Shown here one piece after another: positions 46,053-58,607 of a stretch of DNA of 64,000 nt. The number at the start of each line of letters is the position of its first letter. Within the stretch, counting starts at the first letter, position 1. Origin of the DNA: Metopolophium dirhodum. Taxonomy: Eukaryota > Arthropoda > Insecta > Hemiptera > Aphididae. The stretch covers positions 34,996,241-35,060,240 of the forward strand of contig NC_083565.1 of the NCBI RefSeq assembly GCF_019925205.1, written 5' to 3'. A model generated the notes under the pieces. That model saw nothing but the letters and a program-made list of their open reading frames with translations, was not told where the DNA came from and did no database searches. Position numbers and translations under genes: made by a program.

Positions 46053-46487
46053 TTACACGAGTGAGCTGGGTATGGCTCCATCATAGATAATAAAGATAAC
46101 ATAATGGTCTTATCAGCGGTCTTCGAGGGGAACAATTGAGGCCAAATAAAGTATACCTATCTCGAGTATCGACTTTCAATATAAAGGAGCCTCAATTGCC
46201 TTCCGCGGGAACGCGTCCTAAAATGTATTTAACATAGGCGTGGACTATCCATATCTTTATTATCTATGGACTTCATCCATAGCATGGATTAAGGTGTCAA
46301 CAATCTAAGGATCAACTTGATAATCAAACACTTAAGTTCAGCAACCTGCAAATCAGGATCTGTTTATTCAATGTGTCCTAATAAGTCATAAGAAGGTTAG
46401 TTAGGTAAACCTACGGTTAGTTGAAGCTATGGTAATGATAGACGACTACCATCACCGGTCGTGAGCTTTGCGACGATCTTTTCCTAC
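46053..46487. repeat. Right arm of the large inverted repeat
   Basis: Reverse complement of 40137-40580 with moderate divergence. It begins TGTTTACACGAGTGAGCTGG, immediately right of the hAT target duplication, and ends near GATCTTTTCCTACTAACTAT. It contains an extra segment at about 46440-46470 not found in the left arm. Confidence 0.85.
46082..46268. mobile_element. MITE with CATAGATAATAAAGAT termini, right-arm copy (187 bp)
   Basis: The orthologous position of the 40339-40547 MITE in inverted orientation. The left terminus is degenerate (CATAGATAATAAAGATAACA), and the right is intact (CCATATCTTTATTATCTATG). The flanks GGCTCCAT and GACTTCAT are a decayed 8-bp duplication. It is 22 bp shorter than the left-arm copy. 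Confidence 0.75.
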
Positions 46488-47542
46488 TAACTATCAAGGT
46501 AATTGATATTGTAAACATAACAATGAAAGGAAATATTTAAATATTATTAATTTGGTTAGGTTAGGTTAGGTTAGGATAGGGCAGGAAATTAGATGTTAAC
46601 TAATTATCATAGTTTTTAACACGGTCTTAAAGACTGTCAGCAAGAGTTGTACCAGTATAGTTATTAAAAACTTCAATACAGCCAACATTAAATAATGATT
46701 TTTTTACCACAACAAATTATAAAATGTATTATAAAATATAACAAAATATTATTTTATCAGGGTTTTATAAGGTTTTCAATACGTATGAGTTTTTGTAAAT
46801 AGAAAATGTATAAAATCAATAGTTTTAATTTAATATATGGTTTTGTGTTTTAATATCCTATTGTCAAAGAATTCTCAGGGTTTCCTTTCCACATATTTTT
46901 ACATTGTACTAAATCTAATTTTTTTCCGCACATATTTACAAAGACTAAAACAGATATCTGACTATGTTTTTATTTGCATTTAGACTTTATAGTTTGTAAT
47001 ATAATATTGACTGTAGACCCACCAAACACAATATTATTTTAAATTAAACATTTTATGTCCTTCATAAATTACAATCACAAAGTAGAGTCCGTGCAGGACC
47101 TTTTCTCATTTAATTTCTTTGCATCCCTTATAATTTACATTCATTTTTATACATTTTCTAATACATATATTACCGTGATACACCTCTGATCATAATAACT
47201 GTTCGCATTATTATAATGTAAAGAACAGCTAGTTTTTGGATTGTAGTTAATGTGTATTGCAGTATTTAGCTTCCAGCGTATTCTTTTGTTTAGTGTTATT
47301 TCACCCAGATTTCTCAAACAATTTTTTTTTCACTTCATTGATCTCTAGTAGATTTTTTTGTATAAATATTTTTCAAGATTAACCGGCTATACCTGGGAGT
47401 ACGCCGAGTACCTGTGTACATAATATATAATTTGAAAAGAGACTGGCTAGGTTCTCTCACGTTCCCCATTCAATTTCTTTTTTTATATATTTAACTTTCT
47501 TTGATTCTTTTATATATATCTTTTTTTAAAACACTAACTTGT
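46488..47542. other. AT-rich flank of the satellite with a short TTAGG tract
   Basis: No gene was seen. Four perfect TTAGG units, the insect telomeric repeat, occur at 46556-46575 followed by degenerate ATAGGGCAGG. The rest is low-complexity AT-rich sequence leading into the satellite. TTAGG-like runs of this length can arise by chance or be interstitial telomeric sequence. Confidence 0.45.
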
Positions 47543-49873
47543 TTTATGATTAAACCTCTAGCCAAATTTTTTAAACATTGACAATCTGGTACCATTTGAA
47601 TAATCCTTGTTTAATGAAATAAATAATTTAAATAGTTTTTTCTGTTTGAGAAGCTGGGCATTTTAGTTTGTACTTTATAATGTGGAATCATAAAGTTAAA
47701 TTTCTTCAAAATTTTTTTTTGGTTTCCTAAAATGCATTTGCCTGCGGGCGCCAACACCTTCCTTCAATTTTTTTTTTAGTAATGCAACTCTAGTTGAATA
47801 TTTTGTATTGACTTGAAAATTGAGAACTAGGTGCCCTGTGAATGATCATTCTTGAATGAACTAAATATTGTAAATAGTTTTTTTTTGTTTAAGAAGCTGG
47901 GCATTTTAGTTTGTACTTTGTAATGTGTGATCATACAGTTAAATTTATTCAAAATTTTTTTTTGGTTTCCTAAAATGCATTAGCCTGCGGGCGCCCACAC
48001 TCTCCTTCAATTTTTTTTTATGATTTAACCTCTAGCCAAATTTTTTTAACATTGACAATCTGGTACCTTTAAATAACCCTTATCATTCATGACCTAAATA
48101 TTTTGAATAGTTTTTTCTGTTTGAGAAAATGGGCATTTTAGTTTGTACTTTGTAATGTGTAATCCTGGAGTTAAATTTTTTCAAAATTTTTTTTTTGGTT
48201 TCCTAAAATGCATTTGCCTGCGGGCGCTAACACCCTCCTTCAATTTTTTTTTTGGAATGCAACTCTAGTTGAATATTTTGTATTGACTTGAAAATTGAGA
48301 ACTTGGTGCCCTGTGAATAATCATTCTTGAATTAACTAAATCTTTTAAATAGTTTTTTTTGTTTAAGAAGCTGGGCATTTTAGTTTGTACTTTATAATGT
48401 GGAATCATAAAGTTAAATTTATTCAACATTTTTTTTTTTGGATTCCTAAAATGCATTTGCCTGCGGGCGCCAAAACCCTCGTTCAATTTTTTTTTTAAGA
48501 TTAAACTTCTAGCCAAATTTTTTAAACATTGACAATCTGGTACCATTTGATTAATCCTTGTTTAATGAAATTAATATTTTAAATAGTTTTTTCTGTTTAA
48601 TATTCTGGGCATTTTAGTTTGTACTTTGTAATGTGTGATCATACAGTTAAATTTATTCAAAATTTTTTTTTGGTTTCCTAAAATGCATTAGCCTGCGGGC
48701 GCCAACACCCTCCTTCAATAATTTTTTATGATTTAACCTCTAGCCAAATTTTTTAAACATTGACAATCTGGTACCTTTAAATAATCCTTATCATTCATGA
48801 ACTAAATATTTTGAATAGTTTTTTCTGTTTGAGAAAATGGGCATTTTAGTTTGTACTTTGTAATGTGTATTCCTAGAGTTAAATTTTTTCAAAATTTTTT
48901 TTTGGTTTCCTAAAATGCATTTGCCTGCGGGCGCCAACACCCTCCTTCAATTTTTTTTTATGATTTAACCTCTAGCCAAATTTTTTAAACATTGACAATC
49001 TGGTACCTTTAAATAATCCTTATCATTCATGAACTAAATATTTTGAATAGTTTTTTCTGTTTGAGAAGCTGGGCATTTTAGTTTGTACTTTATAATGAGG
49101 AATCACATAGTTAAATTTCGTCAAAATTTTTTTTTGGTTTCCTAAAATGCATTAGCCTGCGGGCGCCAACACCTTCCTTCAATTTTTTTTTTAGTAATGC
49201 AACTCTAGTTGAATATTTTGTATTGACTTGAAAATTGAGAACTAGGTGCCCTGTGAATGATCATTCTTGAATGAACTAAATATTGTAAATAGTTTTTTTT
49301 TGTTTAAGAAGCTGGGCATTTTAGTTTGTACTTTGTAATGTGTGATCATACAGTTAAATTTATTCAAAATTTTTTTTTGGTTTCCTAAAATGCATTAGCC
49401 TGCGGGCGCCCACACTCTCCTTCAATTTTTTTTTATGATTTAACCTCTAGCCAAATTTTTTTAACATTGACAATCTGGTACCTTTAAATAACCCTTATCA
49501 TTCATGACCTAAATATTTTGAATAGTTTTTTCTGTTTGAGAAAATGGGCATTTTAGTTTGTACTTTATAATGTGGAATCACATAGTTAAATTTCTTCAAA
49601 ATTTTTTTTTGGTTTCCTAAAACGCATTTGCCTGCGGGCGCTAACACCTTCCTTCAATTTTTTTTTTAGTAATGCAACTCTAGTTGAATATTTTGTATTG
49701 ACTTGAAAATTGAGAACTTGGTGCCCTGGAATAATCATTCTTGAATTAACTAAATATTTTAAATAGTTTTTTTTTGTTTAAGAAGCTGGGCATTTTAGTT
49801 TGTACTTTGTAGTGTGTGATCATACAGTTAAATTTATTCAAAATTTTTTTTTGGTTTCCTAAAATGCATTAGC

Positions 49874-52293
49874 CTGCAGGCGCCAACACCCTCCTTCAAA
49901 TTTTTTTATGATTTAACCTCTAGCCAAATTATTTAAACATTGACAATCTGGTACCTTTAAATAATCCTTATCCTTCATGAACTAAATATTTTGAATAGTT
50001 TTTTCTGTTTGAGAAGCTGGGCATTTTAGTTTGTACTTTATAATGTGGAATCATAAAGTTAAATTTATTCAACATTTTTTTTTTGGTTTCCTAAAATGCA
50101 TTTGCCTGCGGGCGCCAAAACCCTCGTTCAATTTTTTTTTTAAGATTAAACTTCTAGCCAAATTTTTTAAACATTGACAATCTGGTACCATTTGATTAAT
50201 CCTTGTTTAATGAAATTAATATTTTAAATAGTTTTTTCTGTTTAATATTCTGGGCATTTTAGTTTGTACTTTGTAATGTGTGATCATACAGTTAAATTTA
50301 TTCAAAATTTTTTTTTGGTTTCCTAAAATGCATTAGCCTGCGGGCGCCAACACCCTCCTTCAATAATTTTTTATGATTTAACCTCTAGCCAAATTTTTTA
50401 AACATTGACAATCTGGTACCTTTAAATAATCCTTATCATTCATGAACTAAATATTTTGAATAGTTTTTTCTGTTTGAGAAAATGGGCATTTTAGTTTGTA
50501 CTTTGTAATGTGTATTCCTAGAGTTAAATTTTTTCAAAATTTTTTTTTGGTTTCCTAAAATGCATTTGCCTGCGGGCGCCAACACCCTCCTTCAATTTTT
50601 TTTTATGATTTAACCTCTAGCCAAATTTTTTAAACATTGACAATCTGGTACCTTTAAATAATCCTTATCATTCATGAACTAAATATTTTGAATAGTTTTT
50701 TCTGTTTGAGAAGCTGGGCATTTTAGTTTGTACTTTATAATGAGGAATCACATAGTTAAATTTCGTCAAAATTTTTTTTTGGTTTCCTAAAATGCATTAG
50801 CCTGCGGGCGCCAACACCTTCCTTCAATTTTTTTTTTAGTAATGCAACTTTAGTTGAATATTTTGTATTGACTTGAAAATTGAGAACTAGGTGCCCTGTG
50901 AATGATCATTCTTGAATGAACTAAATATTTTAAATAGTTTTTTTTGTTTAACAAATTGGGCATTTTAGTTTGTACTTTGTAATGTGTGATCATACAGTTA
51001 AATTTATTCAAAATTTTTTTTTGGTTTCCTAAAATGCATTAGCCTGCGGGCGCTAACACCTTCCTTCAATTTTTTTTATGATTTAACCTCTAGCCAAATT
51101 TTTTTAACATTGACAATCTGGTACCTTCCATTTTTTTTTTGGAATGCAACTCTAGTTGAATATTTTGTATTGACTTGAAAATTGAGAATTTGGTGCCCTG
51201 TTAATAGTCATTCTTGAATTAACTAAATATTTTAAATAGTTTTTATTGTTTAAGAAGCTGGGCATTTTAGTTTGTACTTTGTAATGTGTGATCATACAGT
51301 TAAATTTATTCAAAATTTTTTTTTGGTTTCCTAAAATGCATTAGCCTGCGGGCGCCAAAACCCTCCTCCAATAATTTTTTATGATTTAACCTCTAGCCAA
51401 ATTTTTTAAACATTGACAATCTGGTACCTTTAAATAATCCTTATCATTCATGAACTAAATATTTTGAATAGTTTTTTCTGTTTGAGAAGCTGGGCATTTT
51501 AGTTTGTACTTTATAATGAGGAATCACATAATTAAATTTCTTCCAAATTTTTTTTTGGTTTCCTAAAATGCATTTGCCTGCGGGCGCCAACACCTTCCTT
51601 CAATTTTTTTTTTAGTAATACAACTCTAGTTGAATTTTTTGTATTGACTTGAAAATTGAGAACTAGGTGCCCTGTGAATGATCATTCTTGAATGAACTAA
51701 ATATTTTAAATAGTTTATTTTGTTTAACAAGCTGGGCATTTTAGTTTGTACTTTGTAATGTGTGATCATACAGTTAAATTTATTCAAAATTTTTTTTTGG
51801 TTTCCTAAAATGCATTAGCCTGCGGGCGCCCACACTCTCCTTCAATTTTTTTTTATGATTTAACCTCTAGCCAAATTTTTTAAACATTGACAATCTGGTA
51901 CCTTTAAATAATCCTTATCATTCATGAACTAAATATTTTGAATAGGTTTTTTCTGTTTGAGAAGCTGGGCATTTTAGTTTGTACTTTATAATGTGGAATC
52001 ACATAGTTAAATTTCTTCAAAATTTTTTTTTGGTTTCCTAAAACGCATTTGCCTGCGGGCGCTAACACCTTCCTTCAATTTTTTTTTTAGTAATGCAACT
52101 CTAGTTGAATATTTTGTATTGACTTGAAAATTGAGAACTTGGTGCCCTGGAATAATCATTCTTGAATTAACTAAATATTTTAAATAGTTTTTTTTGTTTA
52201 AGAAGCTGGGCATTTTAGTTTGTACTTTGTAGTGTGTGATCATACAGTTAAATTTATTCAAAATTTTTTTTTGGTTTCCTAAAATGCATTAGC
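49874..52293. repeat. Higher-order repeat unit 1 (10 monomers, 2420 bp)
   Basis: Delimited by the variant core GCCTGCAGGCGCC (A in place of G), which recurs at 49874, 52294, 54241 and 56661. The unit contains the 302-bp hybrid monomer (51121), the GCGCCCACACTCTCC monomer and the AAAACGCATTTG monomer. It matches 54241-56660 almost base for base. Confidence 0.9.
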
Positions 52294-54240
52294 CTGCAGG
52301 CGCCAACACCCTCCTTCAAATTTTTTTATGATTTAACCTCTAGCCAAATTATTTAAACATTGACAATCTGGTACCTTTAAATAATCCTTATCCTTCATGA
52401 ACTAAATATTTTGAATAGTTTTTTCTGTTTGAGAAGCTGGGCATTTTAGTTTGTACTTTATAATGTGGAATCATAAAGTTAAATTTATTCAACATTTTTT
52501 TTTTGGTTTCCTAAAATGCATTTGCCTGCGGGCGCCAAAACCCTCGTTCAATTTTTTTTTTAAGATTAAACTTCTAGCCAAATTTTTTAAACATTGACAA
52601 TCTGGTACCATTTGATTAATCCTTGTTTAATGAAATTAATATTTTAAATAGTTTTTTCTGTTTAATATTCTGGGCATTTTAGTTTGTACTTTGTAATGTG
52701 TGATCATACAGTTAAATTTATTCAAAATTTTTTTTTGGTTTCCTAAAATGCATTAGCCTGCGGGCGCCAACACCCTCCTTCAATAATTTTTTATGATTTA
52801 ACCTCTAGCCAAATTTTTTAAACATTGACAATCTGGTACCTTTAAATAATCCTTATCATTCATGAACTAAATATTTTGAATAGTTTTTTCTGTTTGAGAA
52901 AATGGGCATTTTAATTTGTACTTTGTAATGTGTATTCCTAGAGTTAAATTTTTTCAAAATTTTTTTTTGGTTTCCTAAAATGCATTTGCCTGCGGGCGCC
53001 AACACCCTCCTTCAATTTTTTTTTATGATTTAACCTCTAGCCAAATTTTTTAAACATTGACAATCTGGTACCTTTAAATAATCCTTATCATTCATGAACT
53101 AAATATTTTGAATAGTTTTTTCTGTTTGAGAAGCTGGGCATTTTAGTTTGTACTTTATAATGAGGAATCACATAGTTAAATTTCGTCAAAATTTTTTTTT
53201 TGGTTTCCTAAAATGCATTAGCCTGCGGGCGCCAACACCTTCCTTCAATTTTTTTTTTAGTAATGCAACTTTAGTTGAATATTTTGTATTGACTTGAAAA
53301 TTGAGAACTAGGTGCCCTGTGAATGATCATTCTTGAATGAACTAAATATTTTAAATAGTTTTTTTTGTTTAACAAATTGGGCATTTTAGTTTGTACTTTG
53401 TAATGTGTGATCATACAGTTAAATTTATTCAAAATTTTTTTTTGGTTTCCTAAAATGCATTAGCCTGCGGGCGCTAACACCTTCCTTCAATTTTTTTTAT
53501 GATTTAACCTCTAGCCAAATTTTTTTAACATTGACAATCTGGTACCTTCCATTTTTTTTTTGGAATGCAACTCTAGTTGAATATTTTGTATTGACTTGAA
53601 AATTGAGAACTTGGTGCCCTGTTAATAGTCATTCTTGAATTAACTAAATATTTTAAATAGTTTTTATTGTTTAAGAAGCTGGGCATTTTAGTTTGTACTT
53701 TGTAATGTGTGATCATACAGTTAAATTTATTCAAAATTTTTTTTTGGTTTCCTAAAATGCATTAGCCTGCGGGCGCCAAAACCCTCCTCCAATAATTTTT
53801 TATGATTTAACCTCTAGCCAAATTTTTTAAACATTGACAATCTGGTACCTTTAAATAATCCTTATCATTCATGAACTAAATATTTTGAATAGTTTTTTCT
53901 GTTTGAGAAGCTGGGCATTTTAGTTTGTACTTTATAATGAGGAATCACATAATTAAATTTCTTCCAAATTTTTTTTTGGTTTCCTAAAATGCATTTGCCT
54001 GCGGGCGCCAACACCTTCCTTCAATTTTTTTTTTAGTAATACAACTCTAGTTGAATTTTTTGTATTGACTTGAAAATTGAGAACTAGGTGCCCTGTGAAT
54101 GATCATTCTTGAATGAACTAAATATTTTAAATAGTTTATTTTGTTTAACAAGCTGGGCATTTTAGTTTGTACTTTGTAATGTGTGATCATACAGTTAAAT
54201 TTATTCAAAATTTTTTTTTGGTTTCCTAAAATGCATTAGC
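52294..54240. repeat. Higher-order repeat unit 2 (8 monomers, 1947 bp)
   Basis: The same monomer order as the 2420-bp unit, but the two last monomers (GCGCCCACACTCTCC and AAAACGCATTTG types) are missing. It passes directly from the AATACAACTCTAG monomer to the next GCAGG core. The difference is exactly 473 bp. Confidence 0.9.
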
Positions 54241-56660
54241 CTGCAGGCGCCAACACCCTCCTTCAAATTTTTTTATGATTTAACCTCTAGCCAAATTATT
54301 TAAACATTGACAATCTGGTACCTTTAAATAATCCTTATCCTTCATGAACTAAATATTTTGAATAGTTTTTTCTGTTTGAGAAGCTGGGCATTTTAGTTTG
54401 TACTTTATAATGTGGAATCATAAAGTTAAATTTATTCAACATTTTTTTTTTGGTTTCCTAAAATGCATTTGCCTGCGGGCGCCAAAACCCTCGTTCAATT
54501 TTTTTTTTAAGATTAAACTTCTAGCCAAATTTTTTAAACATTGACAATCTGGTACCATTTGATTAATCCTTGTTTAATGAAATTAATATTTTAAATAGTT
54601 TTTTCTGTTTAATATTCTGGGCATTTTAGTTTGTACTTTGTAATGTGTGATCATACAGTTAAATTTATTCAAAATTTTTTTTTGGTTTCCTAAAATGCAT
54701 TAGCCTGCGGGCGCCAACACCCTCCTTCAATAATTTTTTATGATTTAACCTCTAGCCAAATTTTTTAAACATTGACAATCTGGTACCTTTAAATAATCCT
54801 TATCATTCATGAACTAAATATTTTGAATAGTTTTTTCTGTTTGAGAAAATGGGCATTTTAGTTTGTACTTTGTAATGTGTATTCCTAGAGTTAAATTTTT
54901 TCAAAATTTTTTTTTGGTTTCCTAAAATGCATTTGCCTGCGGGCGCCAACACCCTCCTTCAATTTTTTTTTATGATTTAACCTCTAGCCAAATTTTTTAA
55001 ACATTGACAATCTGGTACCTTTAAATAATCCTTATCATTCATGAACTAAATATTTTGAATAGTTTTTTCTGTTTGAGAAGCTGGGCATTTTAGTTTGTAC
55101 TTTATAATGAGGAATCACATAGTTAAATTTCGTCAAAATTTTTTTTTGGTTTCCTAAAATGCATTAGCCTGCGGGCGCCAACACCTTCCTTCAATTTTTT
55201 TTTTAGTAATGCAACTTTAGTTGAATATTTTGTATTGACTTGAAAATTGAGAACTAGGTGCCCTGTGAATGATCATTCTTGAATGAACTAAATATTTTAA
55301 ATAGTTTTTTTTGTTTAACAAATTGGGCATTTTAGTTTGTACTTTGTAATGTGTGATCATACAGTTAAATTTATTCAAAATTTTTTTTTGGTTTCCTAAA
55401 ATGCATTAGCCTGCGGGCGCTAACACCTTCCTTCAATTTTTTTTATGATTTAACCTCTAGCCAAATTTTTTTAACATTGACAATCTGGTACCTTCCATTT
55501 TTTTTTTGGAATGCAACTCTAGTTGAATATTTTGTATTGACTTGAAAATTGAGAATTTGGTGCCCTGTTAATAGTCATTCTTGAATTAACTAAATATTTT
55601 AAATAGTTTTTATTGTTTAAGAAGCTGGGCATTTTAGTTTGTACTTTGTAATGTGTGATCATACAGTTAAATTTATTCAAAATTTTTTTTTGGTTTCCTA
55701 AAATGCATTAGCCTGCGGGCGCCAAAACCCTCCTCCAATAATTTTTTATGATTTAACCTCTAGCCAAATTTTTTAAACATTGACAATCTGGTACCTTTAA
55801 ATAATCCTTATCATTCATGAACTAAATATTTTGAATAGTTTTTTCTGTTTGAGAAGCTGGGCATTTTAGTTTGTACTTTATAATGAGGAATCACATAATT
55901 AAATTTCTTCCAAATTTTTTTTTGGTTTCCTAAAATGCATTTGCCTGCGGGCGCCAACACCTTCCTTCAATTTTTTTTTTAGTAATACAACTCTAGTTGA
56001 ATTTTTTGTATTGACTTGAAAATTGAGAACTAGGTGCCCTGTGAATGATCATTCTTGAATGAACTAAATATTTTAAATAGTTTATTTTGTTTAACAAGCT
56101 GGGCATTTTAGTTTGTACTTTGTAATGTGTGATCATACAGTTAAATTTATTCAAAATTTTTTTTTGGTTTCCTAAAATGCATTAGCCTGCGGGCGCCCAC
56201 ACTCTCCTTCAATTTTTTTTTATGATTTAACCTCTAGCCAAATTTTTTAAACATTGACAATCTGGTACCTTTAAATAATCCTTATCATTCATGAACTAAA
56301 TATTTTGAATAGGTTTTTTCTGTTTGAGAAGCTGGGCATTTTAGTTTGTACTTTATAATGTGGAATCACATAGTTAAATTTCTTCAAAATTTTTTTTTGG
56401 TTTCCTAAAACGCATTTGCCTGCGGGCGCTAACACCTTCCTTCAATTTTTTTTTTAGTAATGCAACTCTAGTTGAATATTTTGTATTGACTTGAAAATTG
56501 AGAACTTGGTGCCCTGGAATAATCATTCTTGAATTAACTAAATATTTTAAATAGTTTTTTTTGTTTAAGAAGCTGGGCATTTTAGTTTGTACTTTGTAGT
56601 GTGTGATCATACAGTTAAATTTATTCAAAATTTTTTTTTGGTTTCCTAAAATGCATTAGC
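54241..56660. repeat. Higher-order repeat unit 3 (10 monomers, 2420 bp)
   Basis: The same length and order as unit 1. The segment around 56374-56628 is identical at the translated level to 52007-52261, which lies 4367 bp earlier, so units 1+2 (2420+1947) form a super-unit with unit 3 starting the next. Confidence 0.9.
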
Positions 56661-58607
56661 CTGCAGGCGCCAACACCCTCCTTCAAATTTTTTTATGATT
56701 TAACCTCTAGCCAAATTATTTAAACATTGACAATCTGGTACCTTTAAATAATCCTTATCCTTCATGAACTAAATATTTTGAATAGTTTTTTCTGTTTGAG
56801 AAGCTGGGCATTTTAGTTTGTACTTTATAATGTGGAATCATAAAGTTAAATTTATTCAACATTTTTTTTTTGGTTTCCTAAAATGCATTTGCCTGCGGGC
56901 GCCAAAACCCTCGTTCAATTTTTTTTTTAAGATTAAACTTCTAGCCAAATTTTTTAAACATTGACAATCTGGTACCATTTGATTAATCCTTGTTTAATGA
57001 AATTAATATTTTAAATAGTTTTTTCTGTTTAATATTCTGGGCATTTTAGTTTGTACTTTGTAATGTGTGATCATACAGTTAAATTTATTCAAAATTTTTT
57101 TTTGGTTTCCTAAAATGCATTAGCCTGCGGGCGCCAACACCCTCCTTCAATAATTTTTTATGATTTAACCTCTAGCCAAATTTTTTAAACATTGACAATC
57201 TGGTACCTTTAAATAATCCTTATCATTCATGAACTAAATATTTTGAATAGTTTTTTCTGTTTGAGAAAATGGGCATTTTAGTTTGTACTTTGTAATGTGT
57301 ATTCCTAGAGTTAAATTTTTTCAAAATTTTTTTTTGGTTTCCTAAAATGCATTTGCCTGCGGGCGCCAACACCCTCCTTCAATTTTTTTTTATGATTTAA
57401 CCTCTAGCCAAATTTTTTAAACATTGACAATCTGGTACCTTTAAATAATCCTTATCATTCATGAACTAAATATTTTGAATAGTTTTTTCTGTTTGAGAAG
57501 CTGGGCATTTTAGTTTGTACTTTATAATGAGGAATCACATAGTTAAATTTCGTCAAAATTTTTTTTTGGTTTCCTAAAATGCATTAGCCTGCGGGCGCCA
57601 ACACCTTCCTTCAATTTTTTTTTTAGTAATGCAACTTTAGTTGAATATTTTGTATTGACTTGAAAATTGAGAACTAGGTGCCCTGTGAATGATCATTCTT
57701 GAATGAACTAAATATTTTAAATAGTTTTTTTTGTTTAACAAATTGGGCATTTTAGTTTGTACTTTGTAATGTGTGATCATACAGTTAAATTTATTCAAAA
57801 TTTTTTTTTGGTTTCCTAAAATGCATTAGCCTGCGGGCGCTAACACCTTCCTTCAATTTTTTTTATGATTTAACCTCTAGCCAAATTTTTTTAACATTGA
57901 CAATCTGGTACCTTCCATTTTTTTTTTGGAATGCAACTCTAGTTGAATATTTTGTATTGACTTGAAAATTGAGAACTTGGTGCCCTGTTAATAGTCATTC
58001 TTGAATTAACTAAATATTTTAAATAGTTTTTATTGTTTAAGAAGCTGGGCATTTTAGTTTGTACTTTGTAATGTGTGATCATACAGTTAAATTTATTCAA
58101 AATTTTTTTTTGGTTTCCTAAAATGCATTAGCCTGCGGGCGCCAAAACCCTCCTCCAATAATTTTTTATGATTTAACCTCTAGCCAAATTTTTTAAACAT
58201 TGACAATCTGGTACCTTTAAATAATCCTTATCATTCATGAACTAAATATTTTGAATAGTTTTTTCTGTTTGAGAAGCTGGGCATTTTAGTTTGTACTTTA
58301 TAATGAGGAATCACATAATTAAATTTCTTCCAAATTTTTTTTTGGTTTCCTAAAATGCATTTGCCTGCGGGCGCCAACACCTTCCTTCAATTTTTTTTTT
58401 AGTAATACAACTCTAGTTGAATATTTTGTATTGACTTGAAAATTGAGAACTAGGTGCCCTGTGAATGATCATTCTTGAATGAACTAAATATTTTAAATAG
58501 TTTATTTTGTTTAACAAGCTGGGCATTTTAGTTTGTACTTTGTAATGTGTGATCATACAGTTAAATTTATTCAAAATTTTTTTTTGGTTTCCTAAAATGC
58601 ATTAGCC
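56661..58607. repeat. Higher-order repeat unit 4 (8 monomers, about 1947 bp)
   Basis: It repeats the short 8-monomer order of unit 2, then leaves the pattern at about 58607, where a GCGGG core followed by a type C monomer replaces the expected GCAGG core. One position near 58420 (AATATTTTG rather than AATTTTTTG) separates it from the other units. Confidence 0.85.

Noticed and set aside
48265..48546. Minus-strand open frames of 69-93 codons in the satellite (also 52007, 56374, 61832)
   Set aside because: They are readings of the tandem monomers, have no domain features, and are identical only because the DNA repeats.
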